A stretch of 64,000 nt of DNA from Candidatus Lindowbacteria bacterium RIFCSPLOWO2_12_FULL_62_27 (GCA_001784175.1 MFPR01000006.1:62001-126000), one strand, 5' to 3'; shown: positions 7,268-15,934, counted from the stretch's first letter. Translations and numbers: made by a program. The notes: generated by a model not told the origin, from the letters alone.

Positions 7268-7557
7268 ATGACACGGCCTTCGCAAAACACGGACTGGCGG
7301 CTCATCCGGGCCGGACGGGAGCTGCTGCCTGAAACCGGGATCACGGGGCTGAGCCTGCGCAGGGAGGCGGACCGCGCGGGCGTGAACCTCGGCATGTTCC
7401 ACTGGTGCCCAACGCCCTCGTCACCATTCTCGAACGCGTCAAGGCGCGCAGGCCCTTCGGGATCCATCCCAAGGATCTCGATACGGTCTTTCTCTCGGAT
7501 CAGGTGATTGAAACGCGTATCGGACTTGTCCTCCAAGGGCTGAAAAAGGGCCGATGA
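7268..7557 (+). pseudogene. TetR/AcrR family regulator with internal deletion and frameshift
   Basis: The first 40 codons encode a TetR DNA-binding start (LIRAGRELLPETGITGLSLRREADRAGVN, then LGMFHW). The reading frame then switches. The +1 frame continues to a TGA at 7557 with a segment typical of a TetR C-terminus (VPNALVTILERVKARRPFG through IGLVLQGLKKGR). The two parts together make only about 95 codons against a usual 180-210, so around 100 codons are missing and the halves are out of frame. The Shine-Dalgarno (AAGGAG), promoter and operator are intact. The downstream TolC start overlaps the ancestral stop (ATGA), showing this was a normal operon leader. Confidence 0.75.
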
Positions 7558-9008
7558 ACGTCCGGCGGATCATCGTTTCCGCGGCCGCCCTGTGGATCGC
7601 GCCGTCCGTCCACGCCATGTCTTTGGGTGACGCGGTCCGCGAGTCCATTCAAAACAGCCCCGAAGTTCGCGAGGCGGCGCTGGGGCTCGACCGGGCCATG
7701 CTGGAGGAGCCGGGAATTCTGGCGTTGACCGATCCGGTCTTCAGCCTCAGCGTCTCCGCGACGGACGACCGGGGGCCGCGGGCGAGTCCCGCCTTTCAGG
7801 GCGCCTACAGCCGATCCAACGATTGGGAGGCCGCGGTCAGCCAGGATCTTCTGATCGGGACCGAATCGAAACTGTTTCTGAAATCGGAGGACCTCCAGAG
7901 CCCTTCCAATTTCCGCAGCGTCGATCCGACCATCACGACGACGTTCGGAGTGGAAGTTCGCCAGCCGCTGTGGCGCAATTTCCACGGGAGACCGGACAAG
8001 GCCAAACGCCGGCAGGCGCGCGCCGGCGTGTCGGCCGCGCAGGGCGCCCTTGATCGCGCCAGGGAACGGGAGGCGGCCCGCGCCATGATCGCATTTGCGG
8101 ATGTCTGCACGGCCCAGGAGCAGATCGTCATCCGCGAGGCGGCGCTGGCGGACGCGGAGAAACTTCTGAAAACCTATCAGGAGAAGAAGCGATATGGTCT
8201 GGTCGACGCGTCGGACCTGATTCAGGCCGAGGTTTCCGCGCGAACGCAGGAGACGGAACTGAGGCTGGGGCGGTCCGCGCTCAAGCAGGCCGAAGAGGCC
8301 CTGCGACGCGCGCTCTATCGCAAGGATGCATCGGCGTTCGGGCCGTTGCGTCTTCCGGATTTGCCCTCGAAGTCCATCCCGACAGCGGAAGAGGCGTGGG
8401 CGCGGGCGGCGGCGAACCGCGGCGATTACCGCTCCGAGGTCCATCGGGTCGAACGCGCGGAGAATTTTGAGCAGGTGGAAAAATTGCGGACCCTGCCGGA
8501 TCTGGCTCTCGTCGGCGAATACGAGTGGGCGGGATTGAGCAACCGTTCCGGCCAATCCTGGCGCGACGTTCGAGACGCGGACAAGCCCTATTACAAGACC
8601 GGCATCGAATTGGAAATCCCCTTCTTCGGCAGGCAGGAGACGGTTCGGCGCGAGGAGGCGGCGCTTCTCTTGAAAACCGCGCGCGCGCGAAGAGACCAAG
8701 TGGAGGCCGATTTGCGGCAGGAGGTCAGCGAAGCACTGGAGAGTTTGCGCCTGGCGCAGGACCGCGCGGCGGCCTACAAGGAATTGGTCGATCTGGAAAA
8801 GCGCAAGCTTGCCGCGGCCCAGGAGGATTTCCAGCGCGGCCGGTCGTCGACGGACATTTTGATTCGATTCCAATCCGACATCCACCGCACCGAGTCGCAG
8901 CTCCTGGAAGCCAACGCCGACCTGTTCATGCAATGGGCCCGGTTGAGCCTCGCGACCGGTACGCTTCTCGAGGATTTCGCCGCGCATGTGGGGGAGCGCT
9001 CTCCCTGA
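7554..9008 (+). CDS. TolC-family outer-membrane efflux protein
   Basis: 484 residues. A signal peptide ends near VHA (residue 21). The rest is long amphipathic alpha-helical segments arranged as two OEP repeats, for example RQARAGVSAAQGALDRARER and the matching EEAALLLKTARARRDQVE, with the helix ending YGLVDASDLIQAEV that is typical of these trimeric channels. It forms the outer-membrane exit duct for a tripartite pump. It is the first intact gene after the broken TetR, and its stop TGA overlaps the CTG start of the RND pump. No periplasmic adaptor gene is present in the operon. Confidence 0.9.
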   Translation: MNVRRIIVSAAALWIAPSVHAMSLGDAVRESIQNSPEVREAALGLDRAMLEEPGILALTDPVFSLSVSATDDRGPRASPAFQGAYSRSNDWEAAVSQDLLIGTESKLFLKSEDLQSPSNFRSVDPTITTTFGVEVRQPLWRNFHGRPDKAKRRQARAGVSAAQGALDRAREREAARAMIAFADVCTAQEQIVIREAALADAEKLLKTYQEKKRYGLVDASDLIQAEVSARTQETELRLGRSALKQAEEALRRALYRKDASAFGPLRLPDLPSKSIPTAEEAWARAAANRGDYRSEVHRVERAENFEQVEKLRTLPDLALVGEYEWAGLSNRSGQSWRDVRDADKPYYKTGIELEIPFFGRQETVRREEAALLLKTARARRDQVEADLRQEVSEALESLRLAQDRAAAYKELVDLEKRKLAAAQEDFQRGRSSTDILIRFQSDIHRTESQLLEANADLFMQWARLSLATGTLLEDFAAHVGERSP

Positions 9009-12000
9009 TCCAGTTTTTTCTCACCCGCCGCGTCCTCACGAATCTTTTGACGTTTTTTATTCTGGGCGTGGGATTGTGGCAATTCGCCCATGCCAAACGC
9101 GAGGCGTTTCCGGAGGTCACGTTTGACCTCGTTGTCATTCGGACCGCCTACCCCGGCGCCTTGCCGGAAGAGGTCGACCGGCTGATCACCGGCCCCGTCG
9201 AGGACACCCTGAAAATCGTCGACAACGTCGACCACGTGGAGTCGTATTCCATCGAAGGGATGTCCCTCATTCTGGTTCGTCTGGACGAAGGCCTGAATCG
9301 CCCGCAGGTCAGCCGCGCCGTGTCGGACATTCAACAGGCGGTCTCGCGGACCGAAGATCTTCCGGACGAGGCCAAGGCGCCGATCGTGGAGGAGCTGACG
9401 TCCAGCCGGCCCCTGATCGTCGTGTCGGTGGCCGGCGGCGATGACTTCGCGCGCGACACGTTCGCCGAGCGGATCAAAGACATGCTGGAGGACATTCCCG
9501 GCGTGTCCCGCGTGGATCAGAACGGGGATCGCAACCGTGAAATCTGGGTGGAGGCCGACGCGGCCAAACTGGCGCGCTCCCGGCTGACGCTGGGCGAAAT
9601 CGCCGGGGTCCTTCGCGCCGAAAACGTCAATCTCTCCGCCGGTTCGGTGGAAGTCGGCCGCGCGGAAATGCTCGTGCGCACGGCGGGCTCATTCGAAACG
9701 GCCGAGGACGTGGCCGACGTCATTTTGCGCGGCAATGACGAACGGAGTTTCCTGCGTGTGCGGGACGTGGCGCGCGTGCGGGAGACATTTTCCGACGCCA
9801 AGGTCATCGCGCGAGCCGGAGGAATGCCTTCCATCAATCTTCAGGTGCGGAAGAAGCGGGACGCCGACGCCATCACGCTGGCGAAGGAGGTCAAGAAGCT
9901 GGTCCGGGAGCAGGAAGGCGACGCGGCCAGGCTCGGTATCAAGTTCGTGCTGACCGACGACTGGTCCTTTTTCATCAAACGGCGGCTCAATGTCCTTCGG
10001 TCGAATATGATTCAAGGCGGGATTCTGATCCTGGCGGCGCTCTTTCTGTTTCTCGATTGGCGTCTGGCGTTGGTGGCGGCGGCGGGCGTGCCCATTTCAT
10101 TCGGCCTCGCCATGCTGGTCGGATCGCAGTTCGGGCTGACCATCAATCTTCTGTCCCTGCTCGGATTCATCATCGTTCTCGGCATGCTTGACGACGACTC
10201 GGTAGCCGTCGCGGAAAACATTTACCGGCACCTCGAAATGGGCAAGCCCCCCCAGCAGGCTGCGGTGGACGGCGTCCGGGAGATCATGCTGCCGGTCCTC
10301 GGCTCCGTCATGGCAACCTCGGCGGCGTTTATTCCGTTCGCGCTGATCGAGGGAATCATGGGGAAGTTCATGTTCATGATCCCGGTCATCGTGATTCTCT
10401 GTCTTGTCGCGAGCGTCCTCGAGGCGTTTTTCGTTCTGCCCGCGCACGTCCTGGACATCCTGCCCTACGGCCGGCCCGTGAGCGAGAAGCGGGACGGTCG
10501 CTGGTACGCCGCCATCATTGCCGCCTACCGGAGAATTCTGCGATGGTGCGTCGTGCATCGATACAAATTCCTGGCGATCGTCTTCGCCGGTCTGATCGTC
10601 ACCGTCGGCGTGGCGACGATGCGGCTGAAACTCGTGATGTTCCCGCCAGGCCTCATCGATCAGTTCTTCGTTCAAGTTGAAATGCCGGAAGGCACCTCGG
10701 TGGCGGAGACGGAGCGGGCGGTCTCGGAGATCGAGCGCGTCATCCTCAAATTGCCGCCGTCGGAACTCGAAGCCCTGACCGCCACCGCGGGCCTCAAGGG
10801 ATACGAGCAGACGGAACGGCGCGGCACGCATTACGGACAGGTCCGGGTGTTTCTCGTGCCTCAGGAAAATCGCGCGCGTCAAACCGACGCCATCCTGGAG
10901 GAACTGCGGCCGGAGATGATGAAGATCGGCGGCATCCAAAAGCTGGTCGTCGAAAAACTCCGGCCCGGTCCGCCGGTGGGCATGGCGGTGCAGGTGCGCG
11001 TGCGAGGCGACGACCCCGGCACGCTTCAGGAAATCGCCGGCCGCATGAAGGCGGAACTCCGGGCCATGGAGGGGACCACCGACATCAAGGACAATTTCGA
11101 GGGCGGCAAAGCGGAACTGCGGGTCCGGATCAACCCGACGGAAGCGGCCTATGCCGGAGTTTCGACGGCGGAAGTGGCGCGGCATATTCTGTACGCGTTC
11201 GAGGGCGGCGAAGTCACGAAGATCCGGCGGACGACCGAAGAGGTGACCGTCAAAGTCAAATTCGAACCGGAGAGCCGTCCCCATCCTCAATCTCTGGACG
11301 GCGTTTTGGTGCTGAACAAGTTCGGCCGGCAGATATCGCTGTCGCCGCTCGTGCGCGTCTCTCATGAAACCAGCCCGCCTTACATCGAGCGGTACAATTT
11401 CAAGCGGGCCATTCAAATCACGGCCGACGTAGACAACGTCAAAGTGACGTCCTATCAGGCCAATGCGCGTCTCCGGGATTTTTTCCGCGGCATCGAAAGG
11501 GATTATCCGGGATACGACGCGATCTATGGAGGAGAGGAGGAGCGAACCCAGGAGTCGATGAGGTCGCTCCGGAAGGGGTTTGGGGTGGCGGTCTTCCTCG
11601 ACTTGATCATTCTGGCCGCGCTCTTTGGATCGTATATTCAGCCTTTCATCATTCTCCTCACGATTCCCATCGGCCTCGCCGGCGTCGCATGGGCCCTGAT
11701 GCTCCACGGCGCGCCCGCGTCCTTCATGGCGCTCTTGGGCGTTGTGGCGATGACGGGCGTCGTCGTCAACAACGCCATCGTGCTGGTCGATTTCATCAAC
11801 CGGAAAAGGGACGAGGGCATGGCCATCGAAGACGCCGTGGTCGAAGCCGGGGCCACGCGCCTCCGGCCCATTTTCGCCAGCTCTATCACGACGCTCCTCG
11901 GACTCTTCCCGACGGCGTATGGCATCGGTGGCTACGAACCCTTTGTTGCGCCCTTGTGCCTGGCCCTCGCCTGGGGCCTGGCGCTGGCCATGCCGCTCAC

Positions 12001-12109
12001 CCTGTTCGCGATCCCCACGGCCACCGTGATCGTGGACGACGTCGTCCGCAGATTCAGGCGGAAGGATTTCGCCGGCGCAGGTTCTTGTAAACCACAGCCA
12101 CCAGAATAA
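9005..12109 (+). CDS. RND efflux transporter, inner-membrane pump; likely CTG start
   Basis: 1034 residues, full RND length. It starts IQFFLTRRVLTNLLTFFILG and has two large periplasmic loops, 12 predicted membrane segments and the proton-relay acids in TM4 (D396-D398 in GMLDDDSVAVAEN). The C-terminal half repeats the pattern, with a region resembling GVVAMTGVVVNNAIVLVDFIN. No ATG, GTG or TTG lies in frame near the domain start. A CTG at 9005 does, eight bases after GGGGGAG, and it forms a CTGA overlap with the TolC stop. Substrate unknown. The sequence type (TRRVLTNLL, GALPEEVDRLI) is closer to the HME/AcrB-like cluster found in environmental bacteria than to the classical MexB type. Confidence 0.9.
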   Translation: MIQFFLTRRVLTNLLTFFILGVGLWQFAHAKREAFPEVTFDLVVIRTAYPGALPEEVDRLITGPVEDTLKIVDNVDHVESYSIEGMSLILVRLDEGLNRPQVSRAVSDIQQAVSRTEDLPDEAKAPIVEELTSSRPLIVVSVAGGDDFARDTFAERIKDMLEDIPGVSRVDQNGDRNREIWVEADAAKLARSRLTLGEIAGVLRAENVNLSAGSVEVGRAEMLVRTAGSFETAEDVADVILRGNDERSFLRVRDVARVRETFSDAKVIARAGGMPSINLQVRKKRDADAITLAKEVKKLVREQEGDAARLGIKFVLTDDWSFFIKRRLNVLRSNMIQGGILILAALFLFLDWRLALVAAAGVPISFGLAMLVGSQFGLTINLLSLLGFIIVLGMLDDDSVAVAENIYRHLEMGKPPQQAAVDGVREIMLPVLGSVMATSAAFIPFALIEGIMGKFMFMIPVIVILCLVASVLEAFFVLPAHVLDILPYGRPVSEKRDGRWYAAIIAAYRRILRWCVVHRYKFLAIVFAGLIVTVGVATMRLKLVMFPPGLIDQFFVQVEMPEGTSVAETERAVSEIERVILKLPPSELEALTATAGLKGYEQTERRGTHYGQVRVFLVPQENRARQTDAILEELRPEMMKIGGIQKLVVEKLRPGPPVGMAVQVRVRGDDPGTLQEIAGRMKAELRAMEGTTDIKDNFEGGKAELRVRINPTEAAYAGVSTAEVARHILYAFEGGEVTKIRRTTEEVTVKVKFEPESRPHPQSLDGVLVLNKFGRQISLSPLVRVSHETSPPYIERYNFKRAIQITADVDNVKVTSYQANARLRDFFRGIERDYPGYDAIYGGEEERTQESMRSLRKGFGVAVFLDLIILAALFGSYIQPFIILLTIPIGLAGVAWALMLHGAPASFMALLGVVAMTGVVVNNAIVLVDFINRKRDEGMAIEDAVVEAGATRLRPIFASSITTLLGLFPTAYGIGGYEPFVAPLCLALAWGLALAMPLTLFAIPTATVIVDDVVRRFRRKDFAGAGSCKPQPPE

Positions 12110-12323
12110 TCGAAAAAGCCAGAAGCCTGATCAGATAGAAGAACGGATCGCCCTCCCTGGGATTGTCCGAAAGGGCAAGGGCGGTTCGGTTCACTCCCTC
12201 GATTCCGAAGGAGACGCCGAAGGCGAGGAAGAGCCGGTCGCGTGTTTCCCGCCAGAAACGCAGAAAGAACAGCGCTGCGGTGACGGAGGTCATGGCAATT
12301 GCGCCGAGGAGGAAGAGCGTCAC
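12054..12323 (-). CDS. DUF5985-like small membrane protein (second of a pair)
   Basis: 89 residues with three hydrophobic helices: FLLGAIAMTSVTAALFFLRFW, DRLFLAFGVSFGIEGVNR and YLIRLLAFSIILVAVVYK. Pattern and size match the DUF5985 membrane proteins that occur in pairs. The GTG start overlaps the stop of the upstream member (GTGA). The 3' end overlaps the end of the convergent RND gene by 56 bp. Function unknown. Confidence 0.7.
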   Translation of the reverse strand: MTLFLLGAIAMTSVTAALFFLRFWRETRDRLFLAFGVSFGIEGVNRTALALSDNPREGDPFFYLIRLLAFSIILVAVVYKNLRRRNPSA

Positions 12324-12580
12324 TTGCCGTCCTCCCAGATGAGACCGTAGAGAAGGATCGACATCGCCGCCAGCGCGGTGAGGTTGCGCGGCAGGAAGAG
12401 GTCGATGTGCGGCACGACGACCATATCCACAAAGACGAGACAATTGTTGGCCATGAGCCCCAGAAAACAAAGCGCGGACCAGAGCAGGAGCTTGTGCCGG
12501 ATCCGGCGATAGCCGAGCATCAGCACGGCGGCGCAACCGAGGGCGGTCGCGGCGCAGAGGAGATAGACGAGTCCCGCCAT
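12320..12580 (-). CDS. DUF5985-like small membrane protein (first of a pair)
   Basis: 86 residues, three membrane segments, with the signature LLLWSALCFLGLMANNCL followed by VFVDMVVVPHIDLFLPR. Such proteins are usually encoded as a tandem pair right after a small winged-helix-like gene; here the equivalent upstream gene is decayed and its stop overlaps this ATG. Function unknown. Confidence 0.7.
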   Translation of the reverse strand: MAGLVYLLCAATALGCAAVLMLGYRRIRHKLLLWSALCFLGLMANNCLVFVDMVVVPHIDLFLPRNLTALAAMSILLYGLIWEDGK

Positions 12581-12839
12581 CAGTCGAACTTCCGGATCCG
12601 AAATGAGTCGGCGAAGCTCCGCACACCGGAACCGGCGTTCCCGTGAATGAGGTTTGTCACCGCGATGAGGCGTTTGGCGTAGGTCACCGCCACGCGGTCG
12701 ACCAGAGACGCCAGATTCTCCGACTTCGGCTGATAGCGGCCTCGAGGTCGGCCACCGAAGCTATGTGGCGAAGGACGATATCCCGGATGTCCTGCGGTAT
12801 GAGGTCGCCCCTCATCTCTTGATTGCCCGTGTTCACCAT
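12580..12839 (-). pseudogene. Remnant of the gene usually preceding DUF5985 pairs
   Basis: The first 30-odd codons (LIPQDIRDIVLRHIASVADLE) are the N-terminus of a recognisable small family (often ..EVRDFILRHIDSV..LE). After codon 33 the frame shifts. The +1 frame then gives that family's C-terminus (YQPKSENLASLVDRVAVTYA, then AVTNLIH and FADSFRIRK), ending in a TGA that overlaps the next ATG. The middle of the family (roughly 60 codons) is missing. An internal deletion with frameshift therefore inactivated it, while flanking gene order is kept. Confidence 0.65.
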
Positions 12840-12881
12840 ATAAAAGTTTTTATCTCCATCGGGCGGCAAATTCAAATTTCC
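12818..12881 (-). repeat. 64-bp leader repeat, copy 1
   Basis: Differs from 13901-13964 at five positions. On the minus strand it carries the Shine-Dalgarno (GATGGAG), the start codon and the first codons of the decayed gene. It is immediately followed by the palindromic MITE at 12889. Confidence 0.7.
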
Positions 12882-12888
12882 CCGTATG

Positions 12889-12978
12889 GGTGCCGGACAT
12901 AGACTTATAGACTTATTGCGGCAGCGATCGCATGATTCCCCCGTATGCCAATAAGTCTATAAGTCTATGTCCGGCACC
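12889..12978. mobile_element. 90-bp palindromic MITE, RAYT family (copy A)
   Basis: Perfect 29-bp terminal inverted repeats (12889-12917 and 12950-12978) that begin GGTGCCGGACATAGACTTAT, around a 32-bp centre. The same ends bound the transposase element at 57226-58188 and the copy at 55433-55542. It lies at the 3' end of the TPR gene, whose TAG stop shares its last base. A non-autonomous element mobilised by the REP-associated transposase is the likeliest origin. Confidence 0.85.
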
Positions 12979-13922
12979 TATTGAGGCCATTTCCATGTTG
13001 CAGCTTCTTGCGGGTTGCCGTTTTCCATCCATGCCCGTGCGATCATGTCCCAGTGCGGGCCGAAGGGGATCCATGTTGTTCTTCGCTCCTCAAAATATCT
13101 TATGGCCTTGTCCGCATCGCCGGACTCCAGAGCCGAAATCCCCGCCAACAGGAGGCCCACGGCGACGCGTTTCTCTATTTTGAGGGATTTCCAGAGCTTG
13201 ATGTTCTTGAGCGCATAAGCGTCGGACTCCGCCGGTCGATTCAGTTTTGCATACGCCTCGGTCAGGGACAAACAGCATGATTCATAAAGGACTGCGTCAT
13301 GGTCAGCATCGAGGATCAGTTTGGATGAGATTTCGATCGCCTCTTGCGGGCGATTCAATCGGATCAGAATGACGGCTTTGATGGCGCGCGAAAATAATCG
13401 GATGCCGTGGACAATCTCGGAGGTTGAACGGGGTTCAAACCGTTCCGTCGCCCGGTCGATGTGATCCAGCGCGGCCGGAAGATCTGCGCCGCTGTTGAGA
13501 AAGAACATCGCGTATTCGAACAACGAGCATGCTTCCGCATCAGGGTCTTCGAGTGCGCGGCTCATCTCCAGCGCTCTTTCGATCATGCCGCGTCCCGACT
13601 CGCGATTGCCCATGGATTCGAGGCTGCCCGCAAATCCAATGAGGATGGCCAAGTGCCTGGACGGGGGGGTGCCGTGCGCCATCAAAGATTGTGTCAACCG
13701 ATCCAGCCACGGCGTTCTTTGGCCGGAAACATTTGCGATCCCGAGGTTCATCTCGGCGTACAGACCGGCCCATGCCAGCCGGCTCAGGACATCGGGGTCT
13801 GTCGTCGCACCCGAGAGCCTTTCGATCTCGGAAAAGGCATCCGTAAAATAACCGGACTTGAGTTTCGCCATGACTCCTGCGACAGCGTCGCCTACGATGC
13901 CTTGATTGCCCGCATTCACCAT
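12978..13922 (-). CDS. TPR-repeat protein, probably truncated at the MITE
   Basis: 314 residues from the ATG at 13922, chosen because GGAGGT lies upstream (a TTG at 13958 is only formally possible). It is built of degenerate TPR helices, for instance RPQEAIEISSKLILDAD, AVLYESCCLSLTEAYAKLNR and GDADKAIRYFEERR. This resembles the TPR tails attached to transcriptional activators, but no other domain is present. No signal peptide, so cytoplasmic. The reading frame stops precisely at the edge of the MITE (TAG, 12980-12978), suggesting loss of an original C-terminus. It follows the MFS gene on the same strand. Confidence 0.6.
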   Translation of the reverse strand: MVNAGNQGIVGDAVAGVMAKLKSGYFTDAFSEIERLSGATTDPDVLSRLAWAGLYAEMNLGIANVSGQRTPWLDRLTQSLMAHGTPPSRHLAILIGFAGSLESMGNRESGRGMIERALEMSRALEDPDAEACSLFEYAMFFLNSGADLPAALDHIDRATERFEPRSTSEIVHGIRLFSRAIKAVILIRLNRPQEAIEISSKLILDADHDAVLYESCCLSLTEAYAKLNRPAESDAYALKNIKLWKSLKIEKRVAVGLLLAGISALESGDADKAIRYFEERRTTWIPFGPHWDMIARAWMENGNPQEAATWKWPQ

Positions 13923-13964
13923 ATCAAAGTTTTTACCTCCATTGGGCGGCAAATTCAAATTTCC
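13901..13964 (-). repeat. 64-bp leader repeat, copy 2
   Basis: Ninety-two percent identical to 12818-12881. It starts exactly at the stop codon of the MFS gene and carries the Shine-Dalgarno (GGAGGT) and start of the TPR gene. Two different genes thus have the same leader and first codons, from a duplication or gene insertion event. Confidence 0.7.
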
Positions 13965-15175
13965 TATTGGTCACCAGATCCCGCCCATGCGAACCATGCG
14001 GTTGCCAGAAGGCCGAAGGCTGCGGCGGTCAGGAGATTCACCTTGGGGTCGATCTGCCAGAGGAAGGCGCCGGCGAAGGCGGCGAGGGCTACGATGCTGT
14101 CGCGGATCAGGTAATAGCGGCCAAAGGCCGAGGCCTTGGCATGGTCCGGCGCGAGCTCCATGATCAGCGCTTTGCGGGTCGGCTCGCCGAATTCTTTCAG
14201 GCCACGGAGCACAAACGCCGCCAGGAGCGCATCGAATGACCGGCAAAAAAGGAGGGCCAGCGGAAAGAGCGCGAAGAAGAGGAAGGTGAGGACGACGAAC
14301 GGCTTTTTGGATCCCCGGTCGGCGAGCCAGGCGACAGGCACATAAACGGCCATCGCCGTCGCCATTTCGACGGCCGTCAGGATTCCGAACTGGCCGGCGG
14401 AAACGGGCGATTCGATGGTTTTCATGCACCACACCACGACAAAGGCGTAGGGGATCTGCTCGCAAAACCGCACGAGGATGTCGGCCACGAGGAGATTCTT
14501 CAGGGCCGGAGGGAATCTGAGCCGGAGGATGGTCATGACGCCGCCGCCTGCTCCGCCTCCGGCCGCCGCCCGATCGTGGGCGGGGGCGTCCGGGCTCAGC
14601 AGTTTCTGCTGAATGAGTATCGACACCACAGCCATCAGGACCGCCATGCCGAACCCCGCCCGGATCCCGGCGACCGTTCCCCACCGGTCGATCAGGAGGC
14701 CGCCCACGACGGGCCCGAGCGCCATCGGAATTCGCGCGACCATCGAGTGCATGGACACGCCCATCGTCCGTTTGGCGGCGGGAAGCAGTTTGAAGATCAT
14801 GTCCATGGTCGCCGGCAGGGAGATGGCGCCCCAGGAAAGAAAGAAGAGGGAGCCGACGATGACAGCGGGCCAGACGGGAATCGCCATCACGATGACGAAC
14901 CCGAAAATAGCCATGAGATTGAACACAAGCAGTGAGCGCTTTGCGCCGAATCGATCGGAGCAATACCCGCCGGCGAGGGAATAGAGGGCGGAGAGAAAGT
15001 TGTCGAGCCCCTTCAAAAACCCGATGGCGACAGGTCCGGCGCCGAGCGCGAGGATGTAGATGGGAAGGAATCGCTCGGCCATGCGGTTGCCCATGCCGAC
15101 GAGGATGACCATCGCCAGAACGGCCGCCAACCCGGCTTTGAGTCCGAGGAATTCAATGAGGCGCCGCATCGGCAT
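13964..15175 (-). CDS. MFS transporter
   Basis: 403 residues, 12 hydrophobic segments. The first cytoplasmic loop has SLAGGYCSDRFGAKRSLL, the MFS motif A type (G..SD.FG.KR), and the second half repeats it as VAWLADRGSKKPFVVL. The central loop is Gly/Ala-rich. Probably a proton-coupled exporter of unknown substrate. It begins 3 bp after the TauE stop, so the two membrane proteins form one operon. Confidence 0.85.
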   Translation of the reverse strand: MPMRRLIEFLGLKAGLAAVLAMVILVGMGNRMAERFLPIYILALGAGPVAIGFLKGLDNFLSALYSLAGGYCSDRFGAKRSLLVFNLMAIFGFVIVMAIPVWPAVIVGSLFFLSWGAISLPATMDMIFKLLPAAKRTMGVSMHSMVARIPMALGPVVGGLLIDRWGTVAGIRAGFGMAVLMAVVSILIQQKLLSPDAPAHDRAAAGGGAGGGVMTILRLRFPPALKNLLVADILVRFCEQIPYAFVVVWCMKTIESPVSAGQFGILTAVEMATAMAVYVPVAWLADRGSKKPFVVLTFLFFALFPLALLFCRSFDALLAAFVLRGLKEFGEPTRKALIMELAPDHAKASAFGRYYLIRDSIVALAAFAGAFLWQIDPKVNLLTAAAFGLLATAWFAWAGSGDQ

Positions 15176-15178
15176 GGA

Positions 15179-15934
15179 TCAGGCGAGCGCCAGCGCCGCG
15201 GATTTGCAGGCCGCGGTCAGGAGAACGACAGCGAGAATGCGGCGGAGGGCAACGTTCGAGAATTTCCTGGATCCCCAGTGAGATCCCAGGACGCCTCCGG
15301 CGGCGGCCGCGGCCGCCCACCAGATCCACCCGGCCGGCCACTGCACGGTCACATGGGCGTGTCCCAGGAGGCCGGAGGCCGAGTTGAGCCAGATGAACGC
15401 CGCCGAAACCGCCGCGGTTTCCTTGGCGCTTCCCCAGCGCTTCAGGATAAAAAGGGGGCTCAGGAAAATTCCGCCGCCCACGCCGACCATGCCTGATACA
15501 AACCCGATCAACGCGCCGACCGCCAGCGAGAGAGGCATCGGCGGGAGAAACTCCGCGCCGTCGGCGGCCGGCGCAGCCGCGAAGGCGAGCCGCGCGCCGG
15601 CCCAGACCAGGGTGGCCGCCAGGACGAGACCGTATATTTCCAACGAAATCGGCAATCGCGCGCCGGCGTAGGACATCGGAATGGACGAGAGCGCAAACGG
15701 CCACAGGAGGCGAAACCGGAAATGGCCCGCGCGAAAATACTGGACGGCGCCGATACCCGCCACGAGCAGGTTGAGCGCCAGCGCGCCCGGCTTCATCACG
15801 GCGGCCGGCACCGACAAAAGCGCCATGACGGCCAGATATCCGGACGCGCCGCCGTGCCCGACGGACGCATAGAGGGCGGCGATGAGCGCGACCGCTGCAG
15901 AAACGCCGATCGTTTGGAGCGCTTCAGGGAACAT
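15179..15934 (-). CDS. TauE/SafE family anion transporter
   Basis: About 251 residues with the TauE/SafE repeat structure. The N-terminal half has ALYASVGHGGASGYLAVMAL and the C-terminal half the equivalent GFVSGMVGVGGGIFLSPLFIL, each followed by helices, eight or so in all. Members export sulfite, organosulfonates or other small anions; the substrate here is unknown. The start is ambiguous: ATG 15934 at the first helix, or ATG 15976 with an AGGG nearby. It is divergent from a PadR gene. Confidence 0.85.
   Translation of the reverse strand: MFPEALQTIGVSAAVALIAALYASVGHGGASGYLAVMALLSVPAAVMKPGALALNLLVAGIGAVQYFRAGHFRFRLLWPFALSSIPMSYAGARLPISLEIYGLVLAATLVWAGARLAFAAAPAADGAEFLPPMPLSLAVGALIGFVSGMVGVGGGIFLSPLFILKRWGSAKETAAVSAAFIWLNSASGLLGHAHVTVQWPAGWIWWAAAAAAGGVLGSHWGSRKFSNVALRRILAVVLLTAACKSAALALA

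Noticed and set aside
7500-8987. 495-codon minus-strand frame over TolC
   Set aside because: Antisense of a well-supported TolC-family gene, with low-complexity Arg/Leu/Gly composition.
8525-9004. A 160-codon N-terminal extension of the RND pump frame
   Set aside because: It overlaps the TolC coding sequence in another frame and gives a Gly/Arg-rich sequence. The domain starts at the CTG near 9005.
10097-11707. 536-codon minus-strand frame over the RND pump
   Set aside because: Antisense shadow of the pump, rich in Arg, Asp and His, with no recognisable domain.
12889-12978. A rho-independent terminator for the TPR gene
   Set aside because: The repeat is 29 bp per arm with a 32-bp centre, shares its ends with a transposase element, and has no U-run.
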